64,000 nucleotides of DNA. Origin: Ancylostoma caninum. Its lineage: Eukaryota; Nematoda; Chromadorea; Rhabditida; Ancylostomatidae. Under the pieces are notes generated by a model. That model ran no database searches. It was not told where the DNA came from and saw only the letters and a list, made by a program, of their open reading frames with translations. Location: NCBI GenBank assembly GCA_037903475.1, contig JBAJFG010000549.1, forward strand, positions 2,356,001 through 2,420,000. The letters run 5' to 3'. The position numbers and the translations under genes were made by a program. Shown here one piece after another: positions 46,001 to 55,400 of this stretch; the first letter of the stretch is position 1; each line of letters begins with the position of its first letter.

Positions 46001-46992
46001 CTTTAACAAAGGCTACTTTTCAGAAAAAGCAAGAATGCTTTGCTGTTCTTCCAAGACGCGCACTTCTGCCTCCATGTTGACTGACTAGAATATCTGTACT
46101 TTTTGAGAGGGCTAAGGATCACAGTTTAATTGGAAATTTCCTAATGAATTAGAGCCATCGTTTGGAGCAATGACAACCGTAGAACTGGGGTGAGAAAATG
46201 GGCTCAAATGACGAAAATTTCGTCTAGTCGTTATTCATGATTAATCACATGTTGGTCAGACAAATCTCCATAAGTATACTGCAGACATGACTGTTCGAGT
46301 GGAACTGTGTCGGAAACCCAATTTAAAACGAAGATCCACCTATGAACCGTTCACTGTAAGTGAGTTTTCGATATCCTCAAGTCTCCTCAAACCCTCTCAT
46401 TATTATCCCACTTGAGAAAAAGAGCGAAAAATTACCTTCAGCGAATAATTCATCGAAATTCATTGGAGTCGTGTTTTCTGGACAACTACCGTATGGGTGG
46501 AAACTATAAAAGTTTGAGTTGTCTGTTCTCACTCTTCAGGAAATTATGGACGAAAAATTTTTGTTGCAATGCATACTTATGTCTGCTGCTGTATATTATC
46601 AGCAATCCATAGCCCCGCACTAAAAGTAAGACGCCAGTAGTCAAAGGGTTAAAACGAATATGCTCGTGAGCAAACATTTCACTTTCTTCAAATTTAGTTG
46701 CTTCTTTCCTTTGCCTATGAAAATTGTACAATAAAATTACGCTGACACTCATTCTTCTTTTTTTTTTGTTTTTTTGTCTCTCTAATGTTTTCTCAATAAA
46801 TTTACCTCATAGACTTGCGTTGTTTAGGAATAAAATAACATAGACGACTATCTAACTTACGAAGTCTTTCTTATTCAAATGATCTGAACAGTCGAATATA
46901 ACAAGAATGTCGTGATCTTCTCTACCTGTGCAGTCCAGGCATTGCGTACCCTGAATACATGCGACGGTCATGAGCCCAAAGTAGAACTTCAT
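43026..46992 (-). CDS. B2: von Willebrand factor A domain protein, six exons
   Basis: Exons 46992-46861, 44541-44393, 44327-44228, 44169-44083, 43311-43177 and 43118-43026 join in frame: 696 nt, 231 residues plus stop. The fold order is a vWA domain: DHDILVIFDCSDHL (strand 1 and metal loop), LLTFAMHKSRVSVFVFGDQ, GKGGSMSTAVDIALKHL (central metal-site Thr loop), KKLLILVVAGKQYD (strand 4) and IQVRVFGVLNAGRDDYY. The DxSxS motif reads DCSDH and the usual TDG reads VAGKQ, so metal binding is probably lost or altered. The start at 46992 gives a short hydrophobic leader (MKFYFGLMTVACIQG). Alternatively exon 1 begins at 46950 after TGTATTCAG and belongs to an upstream transcript. Intron 3 and intron 5 are 58 bases. 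Probably secreted; partner unknown. Confidence 0.8.
43360..43610. mobile_element. Foldback MITE, CGAGAAGGACG family, copy 1
   Basis: GTGGCCCATCTGCGGCCTCGAG and its partner CTCGAGGCCGCGAATGGGCCA frame an element with GCTATTTCTAGCAGC near the centre. It lies in B2 intron 4. Copy 2 is at 51935-52195. Confidence 0.75.
44664..44900. mobile_element. hAT-type MITE, decayed copy
   Basis: It begins CAGTGCCGGACGCAGG and keeps the AATAAT-rich core and the ACAATATTTTAATCTATTTT-like segment of the full-length copies, but the far terminus is not recognisable. B2 intron 1. Confidence 0.7.
44927..46002. mobile_element. TTAA-flanked foldback, GTGTCTCAGCTC family
   Basis: Arms of about 270 bases start AGGCAGTGTCTCAGCTCA and end TGAGCTGAGACACTGCCT, with TTAA on both sides (44923-44926 and 46003-46006). 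The arms share CCGTTAAAGAAGGGGGTTTT and its complement and enclose about 540 bases of unrelated sequence. The tRNA-like GGTTCGAATCC in the left arm is part of the repeat. B2 intron 1. Confidence 0.88.
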
Positions 46993-47300
46993 TTCAGTCA
47001 GCAGGATCTCAAATTTCAGACCATCAAGTACAGATGATAATTTTTGTACACAGAGCAGGATGCCTACAGCGTTGTTCAATCATGCCTTCACCTCCTGGAT
47101 AACCTCAAATGTTTTACTCTTTTTTTATTTCACCCTTCACACAGCTCAATGGGCTTTTGAAACCGGTCTTATCCATTTGTTGAAAAGATCATGACTTATA
47201 ATAACGGGCTTACTTTGTGTGTCACGTGTGTGTGTGTGTGTAGAACGAAATTCGAGGGCGTGGCTTAGAGTGATGCCGACCACTCCACCGTTACATGAAG

Positions 47301-47830
47301 GGTGCGCCGGCGCCCAAAGTGGGGGGAGACGGGTCCACTGCTGTGATAAGGGTGCGCCGGCGCCCAAAGTGGGGGGAGACGGGTCCACTGCTGTGATAAG
47401 GGTGCGCCGGCGCCCAAAGTGGGGGGAGACGGGTCCACTGCTGTGATAAGGGTGCGCCGGCGCCCAAAGTGGGGGGAGACGGGTCCACTGCTGTGATAAG
47501 GGTGCGCCGGCGCCCAAAGTGGGGGAGACGGGTCCACTGCTGTGATAAGGGTGCGCCGGCGCCCAAAGTGGGGGAGACGGGTCCACTGCTGTGATAAGGG
47601 TGCGCCGGCGCCCAAAGTGGGGGGAGACGGGTCCACTGCTGTGATAAGGGTAAAGTGGGGGGAGACGGGTCCACTACGTCGGCGCCCAAAGTGGGGGGAG
47701 ATTGGGGCCACTGCTGTGATAAGGGTGCACCGGCTCCCAAAGTGGGGGGGAGACGGGTCCACTGCTGTGATAGGGGTGCGCCTGCGCTCAAAAGTAGAGG
47801 AGCGCCTGAAAATACAGCCACCGATGCAGG
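47301..47830. repeat. Minisatellite, 50-bp unit, about ten copies
   Basis: Units starting GGTGCGCCGGCGCCCAAAGT recur at 47301, 47351, 47401, 47451 and 47501 exactly, then with 49-base units and degenerate or partial copies to about 47830. Because 50 is not a multiple of three, all frames cycle and long open frames appear on both strands. It lies just upstream of B2. Confidence 0.97.
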
Positions 47831-48569
47831 AGGGGTGCGCCGGTGTCCACTACTCAGGGAAATGTCATGAGTTAGGTCCATATTTGTTTAATCGATTCGA
47901 TGGCGTCCAACATCAATCGTTAAGAAAACTAGATGTCAGAACACTGCGGATTAGTATGCGATCCGTGTGAATCCTTCCTCCTTACGTCCTCCCCCGCGTT
48001 CTTCTCTTCTCATTTGTTTATGAACACACCGCACCTCCACTTTTATATGTTCTAACTGACTCTTATCACTTGACCAGCTATAACAAACAAAGAATGATGG
48101 ACCATTTTCTGCGTCCAGGTTGAACCGGTTATATAAGGTTACAAAAAGCTATTTCAGTCGAGCAAATGATAAAATTGCTTCGAGAAGGTTAATACTCTTT
48201 GATAAGTGCATTTTTACATGAGAAAGAGCAATGGAAAGGGTGTGGAATACATTATAGCAAAAATGTGGAATAGCTGTGACTTTATTTGAATGAAGAAGGG
48301 TGAAGCCATGCGAGCGAAGCGAGCATTAGGAAAAGTCTGGAAGTCCGGCGTCAGCCGGACGGCCAGACTGGTCCATTTTTAATTCAATAACTTACAATTG
48401 GAAGAGTGGCACTTCTTTTATCACTGGATAAAAAGCGTACCAATATCCCGTTATTAGCTCCATTATTTGATGCTGCTCCAACAGCGCACTAACCCACCAA
48501 TTCGTGGGGCATAGCTAGCCACGCCTATTTTTCGACAGGACCCAAACGCTCTACCCCCGAGTCCAGAAA

Positions 48570-48806
48570 TTATTTTCTACAAAAGTATCGATTTACTGCG
48601 TCAATGATCCGATTTTTTTCGAAAATTAGCATCCGAGACGTGAAAGTATATGTCCACTGGAGCTCTGCATCACTCTTAACACGAATATTGCAACCATTCT
48701 GCACGAAATTATGGACATTATCGGCTTTTTCGTTTAATTGTTGCAAGTCACCACGATAGCTCAATACAGTGATCACCAAAGCGATGAGCACTTTGAAAGA
48801 ATTCAT
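48570..48806 (-). CDS. Possible small secreted protein, 78 residues
   Basis: A complete minus-strand frame opens with a signal-peptide-like MNSFKVLIALVITVLSYRG and continues through NEKADNVHNFVQNGCNIRVK and YTFTSRMLIFEKNRIIDAVN to YFCRK and a stop. It has two cysteines in the mature part. A good acceptor (TTTCGTGCAG) lies inside it, so the 3' half could instead be an exon of a larger gene. Its phase (0) does not fit B1 exon 10. There is no recognised family and no counterpart in unit A. Confidence 0.3.
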   Translation of the reverse strand: MNSFKVLIALVITVLSYRGDLQQLNEKADNVHNFVQNGCNIRVKSDAELQWTYTFTSRMLIFEKNRIIDAVNRYFCRK

Positions 48807-48819
48807 AAGCGCACTAGAC

Positions 48820-49600
48820 GGGCATGCCCGGCTTCATTCGGATGTTTTACTACCCCAGGTATTCCACACTGATGAGAACAATATTTTTGTGATGTGTGTG
48901 GTAACAAACTTAAGTAACAGACCCTTTCCACCATACCATTGGTTAAAAGTTAAAAAAAACTTTTTTGGGTAATAACTTAATGGGAAGTATTTGTCATATT
49001 TGCGTTCAGCATGTTCGGGAATCCCAGCAGGCGTGTTCTTACTCGTCGTTATGCAAAGAGAAAAAATCAATAAAGCGATAATTTTGTGCAGTGTGATTCT
49101 CACATACATGCTCGACGTATACGAGAGCCCCAGTAGATACGACTTCACCGACTCATGGGCAAGGGAGCGAAAAATCTATGAAGTCGATAAATCAGTAAAC
49201 GGAGCCATGCAAGACATGTCACCACCTACCAATGAGCAAAAATTATGGAAAACCAATGAAATCAATGAATTGATAATTTTGCTGAAAATGGTCGCCATAT
49301 TCGAATTCAGCGTGTCTCGCAAAAAAACAATAGACACATCGCTACAGACCCCTTAGCAGAAGTAGCCGAAAATCGATAAAACCAACAAGTCGATAATGAA
49401 AGTGGCTGTCACATTCGTGTTCAGCATGTTGGGAACTCTAGCAGGCATTTTCCGCGACGCCTTGAACAAAAATAGGGAAAACAAAAACAATAAAATAGAT
49501 CTAATCGATAAGCCAGTCGATAGTCTTCGGTGGGGAGTAGACTTTTGAACCACACCGGCCCCTGGTCGGTTCATCCCCCACAATTTCTATTTGGAACATA
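48820..49600 (-). mobile_element. Helitron-like repeat units, inverse orientation
   Basis: Repeated blocks such as TTCGTGTTCAGCATGTTGGG, GGCATTTT and AATCAATAAA/AATCGATAAAAC are the reverse complement of the tandem units at 34250-34600. Three or four diverged units are visible. Confidence 0.5.
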
Positions 49601-49611
49601 CATACATATGG

Positions 49612-49915
49612 TGGAGTCGTTTTGACAGTGCGTTTTCCGCGACAGTGGCTCCCTGGCATTGGAGCACGCAGCGCGGTCGGTCAAAAAGTTGACCTATGAT
49701 TCATCTAGTATCTTTGAAGAGTTTTGTAGCTTGTTTCCTCTTATATTGTTCTTCCTCAGCTCTAAGAACAAATGAAGAAGGAAACAGACGATAAAACCCG
49801 TCAAAGAAGCCGGATCCATCGTGGGTCAAGTGTTTGACCAACCGCACTGCGTGCTCCAATGCCAGCGGGGCCGCTACCGCGGACAACGCACTGTCAAAAC
49901 GACTCCACTATACAA
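49612..49915. mobile_element. Foldback MITE, about 300 bp
   Basis: GTGGAGTCGTTTTGACAGTG at the left pairs with CACTGTCAAAACGACTCCAC at the right. The arms continue through GCATTGGAGCACGCAG and CTGCGTGCTCCAATGC-like sequence and AAGTTGACC against GGTCAAGTG. Confidence 0.85.
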
Positions 49916-49945
49916 ACACACGTAAATTTTCACTTTTATGTATAT

Positions 49946-50140
49946 GACGCTGCTAACTAATTTGTCCGCGTAAAAATGCAAATTGGGAATGAATGGACAC
50001 AATCCGGACCGTTCGGGGTATGGCACAGTGAAAATGAAATGGTGGCTCGAAAACGAAATAACTCCAACCGTTTGGATTTTGCCATTCATTTTCTACTTTG
50101 CATTTTTGCGAGGACAAATTAGTTGGCAGCGTCATGTATG
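49946..50140. mobile_element. Foldback MITE, about 195 bp
   Basis: ACGCTGCTAACTAATTTGTC pairs with GACAAATTAGTTGGCAGCGT, followed inward by AAAAATGCAAA against TTTGCATTTTT. The centre is less symmetrical. Confidence 0.8.
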
Positions 50141-50184
50141 GTACCATGAATTACCACCATTGATTTGAAAAATACGGGATAATT

Positions 50185-50213
50185 GAAAAAAAAAACCAGC
50201 GAAGCCGGGAATA
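50185..50213 (+). mobile_element. Helitron-like 3' terminus
   Basis: CCAGCGAAGCCGGGAATATC followed by GTCTAG resembles the terminal hairpin and CTAG end seen at 34760-34790. The rest of the element is not defined. Confidence 0.35.
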
Positions 50214-51934
50214 TCGTCTAGAAGTAAAACTTGGCTCCGCCGCGTTTCATACTCAGCCGGTTTCACAGCATTGCTTGGGGAAGGTCGCCTGAGCTGGCGT
50301 CTCCCCTAGGCCCGCCTTTCGCACAGCCTACCTTGGAAATAGCGGCGCGCGGCGTCTACAGGTGAACGTGTATGTACTGATGCGACGAAATAACGCATTC
50401 CACCATGTTGCAGTGTCAACAGAATAAAGAAATTACCACTTGTGCATCAAAATTCCAACCTGCCTCCAGACACTACATTATGTATAGGACAGTTGGTCAC
50501 GGTAACCATAGTTGATTTGCGTGATCAAAATTCCATGAAATCCATCCCCACGTGCACTCCTATTTCAGTGCAATGGGGAGATCCTTGTCGCGCTCTCCTG
50601 GGCGCATCAGGACCATTGAAAAAAAAATGATATACATAAATTGGCATCATCTTAGATAACACATGGATGCTTTGTTTCGATCTCTGATATTAAGCTCTTG
50701 CACTTCCCTTTCAGCATAAGAAATCAAGATTACCGGCTTCAAAGACTTCTCCGCATCCGTGATTGGGAACAGTTTCGTTACGCGGATGTCATCGTTTTCG
50801 TTACGACATCTGCATTGATTTTTATCGTAGTAGGCGAAGCGGTGACATGTTTGCTCTTCTCCACTAGTCTCGGAGTGGAACGGTTTGCCTTAAAACGGAG
50901 TTTTACTCGTTTTTTTTTTGTATGGATCAAACGAAGCTAATCTTTAGTAAGGCAAGAAATCAGATTTGCGCAAGATACCTCCCCATTGCAATCAATGCAT
51001 GATTTGTGAAAATGAGGCAATTGACTTACAGGGGAAGGGGAATGTGCGGTTTTCCATGCGTTCAACTATGAAATTGCTCTCATGGCAACATGATCAAATG
51101 TTTTGTTTTTTGCGTTCACTTTTTACAAATATTAAAAGACCAAATATATGTCTGCACTAATGTCTACACTCACAGCAGATGTGCGAATCTTATCCTGTGG
51201 ATGCCAATGTCAATCAGTCTATAAATTACAGCGAGCTACAGAGAACAACCGAATATTGATGATCGCGAAGTATTTCTTTTGGCTGTTAATGTTTGGATCC
51301 CGTACAGAAATCGAAATCAGAACAGGATCAACAAATTTCTTCATTCTTGGGCCCGATAATTAATCGTGGAAGGGTAACCATATTGTGACTCATATCTACT
51401 CCCACTGGCTTTTATTTAATCTGTTATACAATATAACTCATCCATCCCTTTCTCATTTGTTGGCACAAGTGCGGGGTATTCGCGAAAGATAACACGAAGT
51501 GAAGATGATCATGGATTGTTATCAAGTGGGTGGACCGGATGAATATAATCTGCAGTGAAACGAGTGGATTTGCATATTCGGTCATATTTTATTGCATAAC
51601 AGATCTCTTAATCACATTAACATAGCCATTTCAAAGCGAATACGGGCTGTGGAACTTTGAGTATTCGCGAGAGGTGGTGAAGTAGTTTTTCTCTTCTCTT
51701 GCTCTCCTCCTCTCTGCACCCAACCGTCTTCAGTGATTTTTTTTCAAAATTTGGTTCAGCTAGGCTTGATCATGCGCAGCTACACAACAATCCGCGGGTG
51801 TGTGAGAGAAAGTAGGATCCCGCCTAATTGGGTTAAGGCTCTCACACTTCTGCAGCAGTCGCTCATGGTTGAGCATAAACCGGCTACGTCGCCACGGCAT
51901 AGGTAAGAAGACAAGAGCTAGCTTACAATAGCGT
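50214..51934. other. B1-B2 interval, no gene recognised
   Basis: If B1 has a terminal exon before B2 it should lie in this interval or nearby. No minus-strand segment with acceptor, phase-2 start and similarity to unit A was found. Confidence 0.35.
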
Positions 51935-52195
51935 CAGTAGCGTTGGCCCATCTGCGACCTCGAGAAGGACGTCGCGCAACCGCTCAGCGCGTGCGGCAAC
52001 CGATGTTTTCTGCTGCTGTTATGCTATTTCTAGCAGCCTTTCTACCCGATTTCAAGGATTTTTGACCAAATCGGAAACAAAAACCTCAGAAATAGCACTC
52101 CAGCAGCAGACGGCACTGATTCCAGCGCGCGCGATGTGGTTGCGCGGCGTCCTTCTCGGGGCGCCAGATGAGCCACCGCCATTGCCATCCACTCT
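51935..52195. mobile_element. Foldback MITE, CGAGAAGGACG family, copy 2
   Basis: GGCCCATCTGCGACCTCGAG, then GCTATTTCTAGCAGC, then GCGCGGCGTCCTTCTCGGGG in the same order as 43360-43610. It begins about 300 bases downstream of B1 exon 10. Confidence 0.75.
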
Positions 52196-52489
52196 ACTTT
52201 TTTTGCGGCTGTGGCGTACGGAAACGAATGTAAGAGGGGGCACCTTACCATTACGGTTACTCCCATGTGCTGTGGTGGCGCGTTCGCCGCTGCTGCAGAA
52301 ATGTGAACGAACCTCTACTCGTAACGTTTTGAAAAGGAAAACAGTATCGTAGAGCATCTCCCAGCGGATATAAGAAGGTAGAAAACATCTTGTCCGCTCA
52401 GTGTACTAAAGCTTGATTTATTTTTATCATTTTTGTCCCAGACTTTTCATGTCTTTGAATAAGGATAAAGGGAGAAATTTGTAACTTAC

Positions 52490-55400
52490 CGTATGTGCAT
52501 ACTAGGAAATGGCGAGCAATTGCGGGTATGTCCACAACGCCTTTCTGAGAGAAACCAAGAGCAGTTCTAGGTGTATCGCCACATGTTCTATCTGGCATAC
52601 TGTCCTGCCAATGTTCACTCCGGACAATCTGCAATGGGATTTTCGTGAATGAAGCATAGTATTTCAAAAAATTTCTGGTGTTTCATCAATTGGATAAAAT
52701 GATCACGTAGAATGGCACAATTTCAACAAATTATAAGTGATTACATCAGCAAAATCTTCGATGTGCAGATTCCATCTTCGTTGTCGGTTGCCGAATCACC
52801 AAGTAAGATAATGCGCTTTTTCCCACAACTTTTGAAATTTCATAAGGTAACGGATCGCTGGTCATAGGTAACAGTGGGTATGGATGAAGATGAGCAGAGT
52901 AACTCGTCCACTGTGAGTTGCTCCACGCTTGCGGTTTAGCTCAACACTCCCGATTTATATTTTCTGAGCCCTATAGGAGCAGCCTGAGTTAAATTTGATT
53001 GGTTTTTTCAACTGTATTGTGCAAAATGCAGACGTTTTGAGCCGCACCAGTCGCTTTCGGATGTCAAAGGTGGGTTTTTTTCCACCCTGAGATGTTCATT
53101 TCTAATGAGCACAACTCGAGCAAATCTAGACTCACCTGGAAATGATAACAAAAATCTTGTGGAGCAGGTCGAGCACTTTCAACACTTTCAAATGATGAAA
53201 AAAAAACTTGAAGAATAGTCGATTTAAAAATGCACAAACGTATTTGACAACCGAATATTTCCACCGCAGGAGCATAAATTAAGCAGAGAAACATGAGCAT
53301 TGCATTGAGATCCTTCTTTCTACTGGATCTGTAGATCTAAGGGACAATGCAAAATTATATCATACTGGGCAACACGAAGTCCCGTGCATACACTTATTTT
53401 TGCAGAATTTATTAAACATCATCGTACTCCATGATCGATCAACCTGAGCTCTCATAAGTGATCAATCTCAAATTGCTCAATCTACATCCAAGCCGTGGCC
53501 TTACTCGCCGTGGCCTTACTCTTATTCGGTCTCACCTAGGGTTTTCTCGCAAAGACGTCTGGGCGCCTCTCACTGCCATAAGCGACGACGAACGAACGAA
53601 AACAATTGACGGCAATGATCAGCATTAAAGGCTGTGTGTCATCTCGTTTCGTGGATTCTAGATATCAACAGACTCTAGACCTCGTCGTCCGCTGATTCCA
53701 ATGTGCGTCAATATGCATAAAGATGACGAAAACTCCGTTTTCCGAGGGCCCGAAGGTGCAGTTCACAGATCACTTGGGAGGCAGAGGTACGCTGCTGGTC
53801 TGTGATTGGTCGATTCATGTGCGCGTCGCGGCTGCAGCCTTCGAAGGTACGAGCAGTTCTGTGTGGATATGGATAACTTTTCTAAGCTAGAGTGGGATGG
53901 ATCAACGTTATCGAACCCCACAAATTGAGGAGGTGGCCACCGATGTCATTTGATGCCTCGAATTTGAAGGAACAACCTGAACTTGAAAAGCGTACGCGTG
54001 CGGCGTTCGTCTTGACCACCACCCCATTTTACGTACACCGCTAGTTTCGGCGTATAGAGGAGATTCAGAATCCGCTAAAATCTCGAACACGGAAATTAGG
54101 TGGTGCGCTGCCTTTAAGAGACCTGAGCCCTGCTACGCGCCTTTGCCTCATTTTGGCAGGCGAATTCTGGTGAGGTAACACAAGGTAACAGTGATGAGCG
54201 CTGAGGAGTGTATGCACTATTGAAAGTGAAACACAAATGTCCATGTTCTACATGCTCATTTGTTTGCAAACACGCATACAAACTCATGTGGCGAAGCTGC
54301 TGCGCAGAATTATTAGAAATTGCCCTAAGTCTTTGGCTTCCATGGGCCTTGTGAAATGGATAGAAGCAGCAAAAGTAAAAGAATTCATTCTTCGGTTCTC
54401 CAGAAAAGCAATTTTGATCGGCTAGATGTTCGAAATTACACTATGCTGCGGTAAGGTGATTGTGCTCACAACTGAAATCCGAACGCTGTTTTGTAGGTTC
54501 ACAAAATCAGAACAGTACCTTGTGTGTACCATCTGGAAGATCTATGTAGTACTGATTTCTAAGCAGCTTAAAGCTTGGATCTTTACTGCAGGTGCCCATA
54601 TTTTTTAGTTTGCTCCCTTTTTTTCTTCCTGGTATTGCCACGACATTCACCTCCTCCTGAAATATACTGGTTAAAAAGCAAAGTCTTTCACTCGCTGCGA
54701 CAATGGATTTTATGGAGAGGCAGCGCTGTTGGGTTCTGATGAATGTTCGGTTAGCATTCAAAGGCGTACGCTACTCACTGTGGCATAGAGTTGCGGCTTT
54801 ATGCATCTACAAAAGAAAATGCTAAATGTTCACATGTGGACGCCCTGCGGATGTGAAAGTCCACCGCTTAACCGCATGCTCCACCGAGCGCTAGTGTTCA
54901 AGGCGATTACATGAGATACGTTCCCCACCTGTGTTGCGGCGGCTGCGAGGGGCTAGAGCATAGACAGGGGGTGGTGGATGGAGGCAGTACAGGGACCCGT
55001 ATGTAATGGGAGACGCAGAGAACGAGAGGACTCGCATTGCGCGGCACGATCTGGTCGTGTTTGGGGACCGCATCTCGTGCAACCGCCTAAGGCGTCTGGG
55101 CGTCGAAGCATTTCACGTGCTTTTTTGCCTCATCGGAACGCCCAGGCGTGAACCCGCAAAAACATCCCTATCATGATATGAAAAGTGAAGGACTGAATAC
55201 ATCAAGTTTTGTAGAGAACGCAGCACGTGAGGGCTGGAACCGGGGACACATTCCCAAGTGTAAACGAAGGTGCACCCTCTTTGTGCTTGGGGTAAACCTC
55301 TGGCTGAGCATCTATAAAATTGTTGTGTCAGCAATTCGAATTCCCGGATTTTTCACCATGTTCTCGTTCACAGTCCATTTCAAATCACACATGAGACGTT

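Noticed and set aside
47146..47970. Proline- and serine-rich frames of 140-196 codons on both strands
   Set aside because: They follow from a 50-bp tandem repeat. Opposite strands and several frames are open at once, which real genes would not show.
52398..52489. Read-through of B1 exon 10 as the natural C-terminus
   Set aside because: It would ignore a perfect GTAAGT donor, and the A1 counterpart diverges and stops within ten codons. Still possible as a minor form.
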